From Candidatus Cloacimonadota bacterium (GTDB lineage Bacteria; Cloacimonadota; Cloacimonadia; JGIOTU-2): a DNA stretch of 15,192 bases. Location: NCBI GenBank assembly GCA_030628975.1, contig DAOVPZ010000010.1:1-15192 (forward strand), written 5' to 3'. Every line of letters starts with the position of its first letter. The first letter of the stretch is position 1. Under the pieces are notes generated by a model. It had not been told where the DNA came from. It saw nothing but the letters and a program-made list of their open reading frames with translations, and did not search any database. Position numbers and translations under genes: made by a program. Below are positions 1-6,703 of this stretch, piece after piece.

Positions 1-920
1 ATATAGGCATCCTGATAATTTCTTGGTGCAGATATATTCCATTCATCATTTTCCGCAAATTCAACTGCTAAAGTATCATAGCTTGACCATCCAATATGCT
101 GATAATCTGTGGTTAAAGTTAATTTACTAAATGGTTTAAATGCCATTCCAAAGGTTAAATTCATAGGGGTTGTCAAATCTGCAGAAATATCACCTGTTGG
201 TAATATACCTTCCAGTTGAGATGGACCTTCGGAAGTTACATCACCTTCAAATTCAAATTTTGTTTCACTTTTAAATGATAATCCAAAAGATAACTTTTCT
301 TCAATGGGTTCGTAAAAAGCACCTGCAGAAAATCCCAATACAGAACTATCTTTACCCTCAAGTGTAATTTTTGCATCACCTTCAAATGGAGCGAGTGATG
401 TCATTTTTGTTATTATCACATTACCGAAAGCATAAGTTGGTCCTGCACTCAAAGAAAGATTGCCAAACTTGTACGCAATCACAGGAGTAATAAAGAATGT
501 TGTAACTTCAGTTTTTCCAGCAAGATATTTTCCAATCCAATCTTCTTTCCATTCAGTACCAAGCCCATAAGGATTATTCACAGAGAGACCAGCATATAAT
601 TTCTCATTGAATTTGTGAGTTAAATAGAAATTGATTGGATTGAATACCTGTTCTTTAATTTCATATTCAGTAATTTCTGGACTCGGACCTCTAAAAGAAG
701 CACTTGGTAAGATTAGAGTAAGACCTGTCATAATTTGAGTGCCATCAAGTTGAGTAATTCCAGCAGGATTGAAATACACTGCAGAAGGATCATCTGCCAG
801 ACCGGTAAATGCACCGCCCATTGCCATTGCCTTTGCACCATGTTCATTAATCTGGAAACCACCAGCCATTAAAGTACTGGAAAGGGAAATAGTAATTATT
901 ATCAATATTAATTTTTTCAT
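1..920 (-). CDS. FadL/TodX (OMPP1) family outer-membrane channel, C-terminus beyond window
   Basis: The frame opens at an ATG (918-920) and stays open to the left edge, giving 306 residues of a family usually about 400-450 long, so the C-terminal beta-strands lie outside. Residues 1-19 are a signal peptide ending L-M-A, and the mature protein starts G-G-F-Q-I-N-E-H-G. Residues 34-54 hold the family signature M-G-G-A-F-T-G-L-A-D-D-P-S-A-V-Y-F-N-P-A-G, including the N-P-A turn of the FadL hatch. The rest alternates polar and aromatic residues as in a beta-barrel, and the visible end (A-P-R-N-Y-Q-D-A-Y) matches the segment before the last strands of the family. Known members pass long-chain fatty acids or aromatic hydrocarbons across the outer membrane; the substrate here cannot be read. 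It lies 232 nt past the end of the preceding same-strand gene and has its own good ribosome binding site, so it is probably transcribed separately. Confidence 0.93.
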   Translation of the reverse strand, partial: MKKLILIIITISLSSTLMAGGFQINEHGAKAMAMGGAFTGLADDPSAVYFNPAGITQLDGTQIMTGLTLILPSASFRGPSPEITEYEIKEQVFNPINFYLTHKFNEKLYAGLSVNNPYGLGTEWKEDWIGKYLAGKTEVTTFFITPVIAYKFGNLSLSAGPTYAFGNVIITKMTSLAPFEGDAKITLEGKDSSVLGFSAGAFYEPIEEKLSFGLSFKSETKFEFEGDVTSEGPSQLEGILPTGDISADLTTPMNLTFGMAFKPFSKLTLTTDYQHIGWSSYDTLAVEFAENDEWNISAPRNYQDAY

Positions 921-926
921 CAAAAT

Positions 927-932
927 CTCCTT
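927..932 (-). promoter_or_regulatory. Ribosome binding site of the FadL-like gene
   Basis: On the minus strand this reads AAGGAG, six bases before the ATG at 920. It is one of the strongest Shine-Dalgarno sequences in the window and fixes the start of the FadL-like gene. Confidence 0.8.
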
Positions 933-994
933 TCTTTTTTTTACTTGTTATATTAGAAATGATTTACCTAATAACAGCTTACTAACTACTTGTA

Positions 995-1010
995 TCCCGA
1001 TTAATCGGAA
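995..1010. repeat. Short intergenic palindrome, TCCCGA...TCGG type
   Basis: The 16-mer TCCCGATTAATCGGAA pairs at 7 of 8 positions, and its inner 12 bases (997-1008) are a perfect palindrome. It is GC-rich against very AT-rich surroundings and resembles the palindrome inside the helicase gene at 3960-3975 (TCCCGA/TCGGGA arms). No T-run follows on either strand, so it is not an ordinary intrinsic terminator. It may be a member of a dispersed small repeat family or a binding site upstream of the FadL-like gene. Confidence 0.45.
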
Positions 1011-1131
1011 CGAAGTTGAATATAATTTAGAATTTCTTTTTTAGCTAGCCTAAAATCAGAATCAATAGGTCTTAGAAAGATCTGAAACTAAAATTTTAAT
1101 TATGATATAAGCTGTCAAGTTTTTCATAAGA

Positions 1132-1157
1132 GGTAATAACCTTGATAGTTATTTACC
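1132..1157 (-). other. Stem-loop at the end of the PorV-like gene
   Basis: GGTAATAAC (1132-1140) pairs with GTTATTTACC (1148-1157) around a 7-nt loop, with one bulged base. The right arm covers the stop codon of the PorV-like gene. On the minus strand the hairpin is followed by TCTTATG and not by a U-tract, so termination would be weak or factor-assisted. It may instead protect the 3' end of the operon message. Confidence 0.35.
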
Positions 1158-2091
1158 TTATTCCAAGAGATACACGATGGCAGTTGCTTAAATCATTATT
1201 ACTTTGAAAAGCGTAATTTAGTCTAAACTGTTTGTATGAAATTTCAAGACCAGTTGTTGGATATTTCCTATCAAATCCTGCGTATAATTTTATGAATTTT
1301 GAGAAATCAATTTTTAATCCTGCATGGAAATCTGCACTCGTGTTTTTATAATGTACTTGAGAAGTGAAGTCTCTGTTTTCAAAAAATATATCTGATTGGA
1401 GTGACAAAGTTACGGGTTTAATAAGAATTGGAAGAATAAAATCTATACTCATTCCCGCGAATATATTAGGATTGATTCTTTCTGTATTACTATTATTCCA
1501 CCAGATTGGTGTTCCGAAAATATCTCTGATATTTATTCCAAATCTTAATTTCTTACTTGCTTGAAAAAGTAAACCAATATCTAAACCAAGCCCAGAAGCA
1601 GAGATATTTCCAATATCTTTATATATGATTTTACTACAAAAACCATAGGATAATTTTGAGGAGAGTTTTGAAGAGAATGCAATATATCCAGCATAGTCTG
1701 AATATGTAACATATTTATAAGCATAGACTGAAGAGATATCTTCAGGAACTGATAATTTTGTAAATGGATTCCCGGATATTCCAATTCTTGTTAACAATAG
1801 ACCCAGATGCGTTTTGTTATCAAATGGATATATAAGTGCGAAAGCATCATACTTGAGATTACCAGCATATTCTTCGGAATGTATGATATCAAAACTGATA
1901 TTATTTGAGTATTGCATTCCAGCAGAATTCCAGTAAATAGCAGTTGGATCATCTGCGATTGAAACAAATGCATTTCCAAGACTTTTTGCTTTAACTCCAA
2001 CACCAAGATTAAGAAACTCACCTGCATACTTTTCAGCAGAAAGAGAAATAGAATAAATTAATATAATAATTAAGGCAATTATTTTTTTCAT
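1153..2091 (-). CDS. PorV/UPF0164-like outer-membrane beta-barrel protein
   Basis: This 312-residue protein starts with a signal peptide (residues 1-19, ending S-L-S-A). A segment at about 29-58 follows, reading G-V-G-V-K-A-K-S-L-G-N-A-F-V-S-I-A-D-D-P and then T-A-I-Y-W-N-S-A-G. That is the hallmark of the PorV/PorQ/UPF0164 group within the OMPP1 superfamily. The remainder is alternating beta-barrel sequence, ending in a strand-like S-L-G-I-R. In Bacteroidota, PorV works with type IX secretion as an outer-membrane component. Many FCB phyla have such proteins without proof of that role, and no other por gene is visible here. Its ATG overlaps the helicase stop by 4 nt, so it is the last gene of the operon. 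It shares the A-D-D-P-x-A-x-Y-x-N-x-A-G motif with the FadL-like protein next door, so the two are distant paralogues. Confidence 0.87.
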   Translation of the reverse strand: MKKIIALIIILIYSISLSAEKYAGEFLNLGVGVKAKSLGNAFVSIADDPTAIYWNSAGMQYSNNISFDIIHSEEYAGNLKYDAFALIYPFDNKTHLGLLLTRIGISGNPFTKLSVPEDISSVYAYKYVTYSDYAGYIAFSSKLSSKLSYGFCSKIIYKDIGNISASGLGLDIGLLFQASKKLRFGINIRDIFGTPIWWNNSNTERINPNIFAGMSIDFILPILIKPVTLSLQSDIFFENRDFTSQVHYKNTSADFHAGLKIDFSKFIKLYAGFDRKYPTTGLEISYKQFRLNYAFQSNNDLSNCHRVSLGIR

Positions 2092-3371
2092 AATACTCTT
2101 ATATAGCTTGAAATTACTTTTTTTAGTTCACCACTATCAAAAGATATTGTAAGTTTGGTTAAATCACCATCTCCCTTTATTGATAAAATCATTCCCTGAC
2201 CAAATTCAGTATGGGCAATTCTTTGACCTACTCGAAATTTCTTGTAGTTGGTTTTTGAATAAACCTTTTTTTGCTCAAATTGATAATAACTATCAGGATA
2301 CTCTTTATCAAGTTCTGAAGTTAATATAAATTTCTCGAAATATTCATCACTAATTTCATTTAAAAATCGTGATGGAAAATTTGTGATATATGAATCAAAA
2401 AAACGACGAGAATTTGCATATAAGATTGTTAATTCCTTTATAGTTCTTGTGATAGCAACATAAAAAAGGCGTCGTTCTTCCTCAATCTGGGATATACTTT
2501 CCATTGAATTTCGATGAGGAACAAGTCCATCTTCCACACCAACAATAAATACATAAGGAAATTCCAGACCCTTGGCATTATGCATCGTCATTAAGGAGAT
2601 TACATTATCATTCTTATCTGTCCTATCAATATCAGAAATTAACGAGATATTTTGTAAATATTCAACAAGATTGGGTTCTACTCCATATTCTTTTAGATAA
2701 CCTTCAGAGAATTCATCAGTTGATGCAATGAATTCTTTTATATTATCAGCTCGTGTTTCACCTTTGATCAGTTCTTCTTTAGTGTAGATTTCAATAAGAT
2801 TCAGTTCTTTCACGATATCTTTAACAAGTTGCTTAAATGGTTGGGTTTCTGAAGTTTTTTTGAATTCTTCTAATAATGTGTAAAAAGATTTAAGCTTATT
2901 ACGATATGAAGATGATAATTCTTTTATTTTATCAATTATTTGAAGAGAATTGAATAAGGATATATTATTTTGAGAAGTAAAATCAAGTAATCTACTTGTT
3001 GTAGTTTTTCCAATCCCTCTTTTGGGAAAATTGATAATTCTCAAAAGACTTTCATTATCACTTGGATTTGCTAAGACTTTTAGATAAGCCAGGATATCTT
3101 TAATTTCTTTTCTTTGAAAAAAGTTAACTCCACCTACAATCTGGTAATTGATATGATCTTTAATAAACTGAGTTTCAAATAATCTGGACTGAGCATTTGT
3201 TCGATAAAATACTGTAATATCTTTATATTCTGTTTTTTCGCTATTAATTAATTCTTGAATTTTTCTTGAAACGAGAATAGCTTCATGCCTTCCATTCTGT
3301 ACTTCGTATAATTTGATTTTCTTTCCTTTTTTTTTTGGCAGTCCACAGTTCCTTTTGATGTCGAGATTCAT
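2088..3371 (-). CDS. pcrA: PcrA/UvrD DNA helicase, 3' reading frame (domains 2A/2B and C-terminal part)
   Basis: This frame carries the second half of a superfamily 1A helicase. Visible are motif IVa/V (L-M-T-M-H-N-A-K-G-L-E-F, then V-F-I-V-G-V-E-D-G-L-V-P-H), motif VI (E-E-E-R-R-L-F-Y-V-A-I-T-R), and a C-terminal Tudor-like PcrA tail (F-R-V-G-Q-R-I-A-H-T-E-F-G-Q-G). The first ATG of the frame (3371) is not a credible gene start. The 15 codons before G-K-K-I-K-L-Y-E overlap the 5' frame out of register, and no ribosome binding site precedes them. Homology resumes directly after the A10 run at 3327-3336. Joined there to the 5' frame with one A removed, the product is 733 residues, the normal length for PcrA. 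The stop overlaps the start of the PorV-like gene by 4 nt. No stop codon or other damage appears in this half, which argues against long-standing decay. Confidence 0.9.
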   Translation of the reverse strand: MNLDIKRNCGLPKKKGKKIKLYEVQNGRHEAILVSRKIQELINSEKTEYKDITVFYRTNAQSRLFETQFIKDHINYQIVGGVNFFQRKEIKDILAYLKVLANPSDNESLLRIINFPKRGIGKTTTSRLLDFTSQNNISLFNSLQIIDKIKELSSSYRNKLKSFYTLLEEFKKTSETQPFKQLVKDIVKELNLIEIYTKEELIKGETRADNIKEFIASTDEFSEGYLKEYGVEPNLVEYLQNISLISDIDRTDKNDNVISLMTMHNAKGLEFPYVFIVGVEDGLVPHRNSMESISQIEEERRLFYVAITRTIKELTILYANSRRFFDSYITNFPSRFLNEISDEYFEKFILTSELDKEYPDSYYQFEQKKVYSKTNYKKFRVGQRIAHTEFGQGMILSIKGDGDLTKLTISFDSGELKKVISSYIRVL

Positions 3372-4290
3372 TATGAGAAATTAGATCATTAGCTGAAGAA
3401 AGGACAAGCTGAGGAGAGCGATAATTTTGAGTCATATATATTTTTTTTGTATTTGCATAATCGTCTTCAAAAGAAAGAATATTTCTTATATCAGCACCAC
3501 GCCAGGTATAAATCGATTGGTCGTCATCTCCAACAACACAGATGTTTTTATGCGATTTTGCAAGCAAGTATGTGAATTGATATTGAGCGAAATTTGTATC
3601 TTGATATTCATCTATCATAATATAATGAAATCTTTCTTGGTATTTTTTTAAAATTTCAGGATGTTTTTGAAAAAGTTTAACTGTATATAGAAGTAAATCA
3701 TCAAAATCAAGTCCATTATTATTCAATAAATATTTTTGATAATTTGCAAAGATAGAACCAACTACTTTTGAATAATAAGAATTTTCATCTATAAGATAAC
3801 TTTTGTAATCTATGAGATTATTTTTTTGGCTAGAAATAATTTCTAAGATACGTTTTGGGGGGAAATTGGTATCAGGCAATTCTAATTTCTTAATTACTTT
3901 CTTCATAATACGAAGTTGATCATCTTCGTCAAAAATAGTAAAATTAGAAGTAAAAGGAATCCCGACTTGTCGGGAAGATTCTGATCGTAAAATTCTGACG
4001 CACATAGAATGGAATGTTCCTATCCAGAGATTGCGAGTAGAGATATTATCTTCTAAAAGTGGAATTAGTCTTTCCTTCATCTCATTTGCTGCTTTATTTG
4101 TGAAAGTTACAGCAAGGATATTATATGGATTAACTTTTTTTTCGGAAATAAGGTATGCTATCCGATGAACAATGCATCTGGTTTTTCCACTACCCGCTCC
4201 AGCAAGGATCAGAACAGGTCCTTCTGTGCATAAGACAGCTTCTTTTTGTTCGTTATTTAAAGGAGATAAGATTTTAGTTTTTGAAACCAT
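3283..4290 (-). CDS. pcrA: PcrA/UvrD DNA helicase, 5' reading frame (ATPase half), frameshifted at an A10 run
   Basis: PcrA/UvrD unwinds DNA 3' to 5' during repair and clears RecA and stalled polymerases. This half has the Q-motif (L-N-N-E-Q-K-E-A-V, 11-19), Walker A A-G-A-G-S-G-K-T (30-37), motif Ia T-F-T-N-K-A-A-N-E-M (62-71), T-F-H-S-M-C (92-97), Walker B D-E-Y-Q-D (227-231), motif III G-D-D-D-Q-S-I-Y-T-W-R-G-A (254-266) and motif IV N-Y-R-S (289-292). After residue 321 (L-W-T-A-K-K-K) the frame runs into 14 unrelated residues and a TGA, while the helicase continues in the other frame. Residues 106-110 (S-R-Q-V-G) are encoded by a palindrome and appear to be a small insertion. The gene starts 1 nt after the stop of the upstream lipoprotein gene, so it lies inside an envelope-gene operon. 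Sequencing error, slippage decoding and recent mutation are all possible. Confidence 0.93.
   Translation of the reverse strand: MVSKTKILSPLNNEQKEAVLCTEGPVLILAGAGSGKTRCIVHRIAYLISEKKVNPYNILAVTFTNKAANEMKERLIPLLEDNISTRNLWIGTFHSMCVRILRSESSRQVGIPFTSNFTIFDEDDQLRIMKKVIKKLELPDTNFPPKRILEIISSQKNNLIDYKSYLIDENSYYSKVVGSIFANYQKYLLNNNGLDFDDLLLYTVKLFQKHPEILKKYQERFHYIMIDEYQDTNFAQYQFTYLLAKSHKNICVVGDDDQSIYTWRGADIRNILSFEDDYANTKKIYMTQNYRSPQLVLSSANDLISHNESRHQKELWTAKKKRKENQIIRSTEWKA
3327..3336 (-). other. A10 homopolymer at the pcrA frameshift point
   Basis: On the coding strand the sequence reads GCC, ten A, then GGAAAG. With ten A the frame goes K-K-K-R-K-E-N and soon stops. With nine A it goes K-K-K-G-K-K-I-K-L-Y-E and continues through the rest of the helicase. 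Runs of nine or more A are known sites of RNA-polymerase slippage in AT-rich bacteria and are also the commonest site of indel errors in sequencing. Confidence 0.9.
3960..3975. repeat. GC-rich palindrome inside pcrA
   Basis: The 16-mer TCCCGACTTGTCGGGA pairs at 7 of 8 positions, with only the central TT unpaired. On the coding strand it gives S-R-Q-V-G (residues 106-110), in the stretch between I-L-R and N-F-T-I-F-D. By memory of PcrA sequences this stretch is about three residues longer than usual. It therefore looks like a small in-frame insertion in a tolerant loop, related to the palindromes at 995-1010 and 8414-8433. Confidence 0.55.
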
Positions 4291-4291
4291 A

Positions 4292-4687
4292 TTATTCTGA
4301 AAGAGTTATCGGTTTGGAAAGGTATCCTTCTAAAGTATCTGAAAAAATTATATATGAGGATACTTTAAACCATCTATAGTGAAGATCATACCATGCATCT
4401 TCTATGGAGTAGGTTGTATCATGTTCTGTTGAAAGGTGATCGTATTTACCATTATATCCTATAGCACCATAAATATAATAACCATCAGCACAATAAATGC
4501 TATCATTGTGTACAGCAATTCCAACATTCCATGTTAGAATCCAATTATCAATCCATAAATAATCTATGTCTGGTGGGCATATAATTTCGGGATTTCCTAC
4601 TGGGTCCAAAGGATTACTTCTGTCTAAAGAACATGAAATTAATGTTAACAAAATAAAAATTAGAAATATTAATAATTTTTCTTTCAT
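4292..4687 (-). CDS. Small lipoprotein, function unknown
   Basis: This 131-residue protein has a lipobox L-I-S-C with Cys19 as the predicted lipid anchor, followed by S-L-D-R-S-N-P-L-D-P. That lead-in is common in lipoproteins of Cloacimonadota and related phyla and often precedes fibronectin-like or carbohydrate-binding modules. The body is rich in W, Y, D and T (for example W-I-D-N-W-I-L-T-W-N, Y-S-I-E-D-A-W-Y-D-L) and ends S-K-P-I-T-L-S-E. This suggests a single beta-sandwich domain such as a fibronectin type III fold, but the match is by style only. It lies 4 nt after the DUF5683-like gene and 1 nt before pcrA. Aspartate follows at +3, not +2, so transport to the outer membrane would be expected. 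Confidence 0.8.
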   Translation of the reverse strand: MKEKLLIFLIFILLTLISCSLDRSNPLDPVGNPEIICPPDIDYLWIDNWILTWNVGIAVHNDSIYCADGYYIYGAIGYNGKYDHLSTEHDTTYSIEDAWYDLHYRWFKVSSYIIFSDTLEGYLSKPITLSE

Positions 4688-4691
4688 TAGA

Positions 4692-5312
4692 CTAAAAATT
4701 AATACTAATCCCTTTTGGGCTGAATGAAATCTCAGTATTTTTATATTTAAATGTGAGCTTTTCCCAGAGATTACGATTGTAGTTTTCAGTTGCTTGAACT
4801 ACATCTAAAATAGTATATGCCCATACAATAGCACAAAATCCGAGAAGAATTTGAGAAGTTCTATAGGAATCGTTTGCATCTGTGTAGTATTGGTTAATAT
4901 CATTTATTTGATTAGCTTTTTTATACTTATCATACATATCCATAGATTTATCATAAAAATAAAATGAACTACCAACTAAAAAAATTTGTATTCCTAACAG
5001 TACTTGTCCTTTTGTATAGCTTTTTACAGAAAAGTGCCCCCAACCAGGTGTTAAAAGGGATTTTAGAGAATTTGCAAAATGGGATTGCCTTTTCTCTTCA
5101 TATAATTGGTAGATTGTTAATTCATGATTAAGTACTTCTCGGGCTCGTTTCCATTCTAAAGCAGAATTCCAACCATATTTGTTGTTTAACGGTATAACAG
5201 AATGCTTTTTATCACCAATCAAATCAGTATTTTCGTTAGATGCAAAAAGAGTGTTTGCAAAAAATAAGATTACTAGAAGTGTTATAAAGATAGAGATAAG
5301 TACTTTTTTCAT
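4692..5312 (-). CDS. DUF5683-like membrane protein
   Basis: The 206-residue protein has an N-terminal signal or anchor segment (residues 4-24, ending L-F-A). A soluble stretch follows, then the motif S-L-L-T-P-G-W-G-H-F (85-94) leading into a hydrophobic segment (about 103-120). A polar region with paired tyrosines (Y-Y-T-D-A-N-D-S-Y-R, 142-151) then precedes a second hydrophobic segment (155-173). The P-G-W/L-G-x motif followed by K-G and two membrane segments is typical of DUF5683-type proteins of FCB bacteria, whose role is unknown. The ATG overlaps the stop of the upstream TPR lipoprotein gene by 4 nt (ATGA), implying translational coupling. Family assignment is from pattern memory. Confidence 0.78.
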   Translation of the reverse strand: MKKVLISIFITLLVILFFANTLFASNENTDLIGDKKHSVIPLNNKYGWNSALEWKRAREVLNHELTIYQLYEEKRQSHFANSLKSLLTPGWGHFSVKSYTKGQVLLGIQIFLVGSSFYFYDKSMDMYDKYKKANQINDINQYYTDANDSYRTSQILLGFCAIVWAYTILDVVQATENYNRNLWEKLTFKYKNTEISFSPKGISINF

Positions 5313-6703
5313 GAAAGAAAGACCTCGGTGTCTTTATTCAATGGCCTAATAGTACCTGTTTCCAATTTAACAAGCCAGAATAGGAAATAATTTTTTCCTG
5401 GTGTTATAATAGAATATCTTACTTCATAACTATTTTTTGCAGGTGAACGGAAGACCTGCCAAGGAATAATTTTTATATCCTTACGAGAAAATTTATTTAA
5501 AGCTTCCTCTTCAATTTCAGAAATTTTCTTAATTATTATACCTTTTCCATATTTCTCAAGGAGTTCTAAAGCATATTTTTCGGGGTCGGTTGTAATTCTT
5601 AACCAGATATAGGCATTATTAATCTTCTCTTGAATGTAGACAATTTTATCGAATTGATATGCCATGGTGTATATATTCATTGCTTTTTGATATTCTTTTT
5701 CTTCGAAATGTTTATCACCTTGAAGGACTAACTCATTAGCTTTTTTAATATTCTCAGCAATTTCGTTTGCATAATTGATTTTTTCCAAAGCTAATTCATA
5801 ACCTTCAATTATATTTAGAGTTTTTTGATAAGAAGCAATAGCTTCGTCAATTTTTCTTTGTGCTAATAGGCTATTACCATTTTCGATATGGATTATGCAA
5901 ATCTGGTTTAGTTTGTCTAATACCGCTTGAACCAATTGAGAATTGTATTCCCCAGCTTGTCGAAAATTTTGCTCTGCTTCTTCCAAATTATCGTTATCAA
6001 ATAAATCTTCTCCCAATGAGAAATAAACATTGCCAATAAGAGATTTGATTTCATTTTTGAAATCTGCAGGATATTTTAGATATATAAATAAGCTTTCCAA
6101 AGAGGAATTAAATTCATTATTTATCCATTTTTTTTTTGCATCTGCTATAAAATCTGGTAGATACTGATTAGCAATCTTTTTGGATAATTGAAATGATTCA
6201 CTTTCTGGAAAGTTATCTTGCAATGATTGATATATTTTATATGATCTTTTAGAATTATTTTTCACTTCGAATTCAATTTTGATTTTTGTGTATAAAATTT
6301 CTGGTGTTAGCTCAGAATCCCATAGATTTTCTGTTATGAAGTTTAGGTAGTAATATGCAAAATCATAATCCATTTTTTGAATATAGTCTTTTGCAATTTC
6401 ATAATAGCAACTATCTAAAATATTATCAGCTTTATCAGAATTAGCAAGAAAAAGTAGATCAGCAGCTTCTTTATAATTTTCTTTTTCCATTTCCATTCTA
6501 CCTAATTCGTAATAACATTCAGAACGATAAAATTTTGCTTTTACCTTTAATGCTGGATTACCTTTTTGTAGGATAGAATTATCAAATTGTTCAATTGCTG
6601 ATTTATAGTCTTGATGTTTATATATTTTACGAGCAGTTTTATATGGTATATTGGTGCAAGAAAAAATGAGAGGTATAATAAGTATGTATGAAAACTTTTT
6701 CAT
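5309..6703 (-). CDS. TPR-repeat lipoprotein
   Basis: The 464-residue protein begins with a short signal peptide and lipobox (P-L-I-F-S-C, Cys16), so it is probably anchored to the inner or outer membrane. From about residue 25 to 360 it consists of helical pairs of tetratricopeptide type. The clearest are Y-K-S-A-I-E-Q-F-D-N-S (33-43), L-E-E-A-E-Q-N-F-R-Q-A, I-D-E-A-I-A-S-Y-Q-K-T-L and Y-Q-K-A-M-N-I-Y-T-M-A. The last 90 residues form a separate alpha/beta segment (I-I-P-W-Q-V-F-R-S, then Y-F-L-F-W-L-V-K-L-E-T-G-T-I-R-P-L) with no family I recognise. TPR lipoproteins usually scaffold envelope complexes. The start codon overlaps the TGA of the glycosyltransferase gene as ATGA. Confidence 0.85.
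   Translation of the reverse strand: MKKFSYILIIPLIFSCTNIPYKTARKIYKHQDYKSAIEQFDNSILQKGNPALKVKAKFYRSECYYELGRMEMEKENYKEAADLLFLANSDKADNILDSCYYEIAKDYIQKMDYDFAYYYLNFITENLWDSELTPEILYTKIKIEFEVKNNSKRSYKIYQSLQDNFPESESFQLSKKIANQYLPDFIADAKKKWINNEFNSSLESLFIYLKYPADFKNEIKSLIGNVYFSLGEDLFDNDNLEEAEQNFRQAGEYNSQLVQAVLDKLNQICIIHIENGNSLLAQRKIDEAIASYQKTLNIIEGYELALEKINYANEIAENIKKANELVLQGDKHFEEKEYQKAMNIYTMAYQFDKIVYIQEKINNAYIWLRITTDPEKYALELLEKYGKGIIIKKISEIEEEALNKFSRKDIKIIPWQVFRSPAKNSYEVRYSIITPGKNYFLFWLVKLETGTIRPLNKDTEVFLS

Noticed and set aside
769..1044. Plus-strand open frame of 91 codons
   Set aside because: It overlaps the 5' end of the FadL-like gene antisense and the AT-rich gap, has no ribosome binding site and no recognisable protein features.
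1113..1118. TTGACA on the minus strand as a -35 box for the FadL-like gene
   Set aside because: No acceptable -10 lies 16-18 nt downstream, and it is nearly 200 nt from the start codon.
3357..3371. ATG at 3371 as an independent start for the C-terminal helicase half
   Set aside because: The first 15 codons show no homology, overlap the other frame out of register and have no Shine-Dalgarno; the true junction is the A10 run.
3427..3651. Plus-strand open frame of 74 codons
   Set aside because: It is antisense to conserved helicase motifs in pcrA and looks like a shadow frame.
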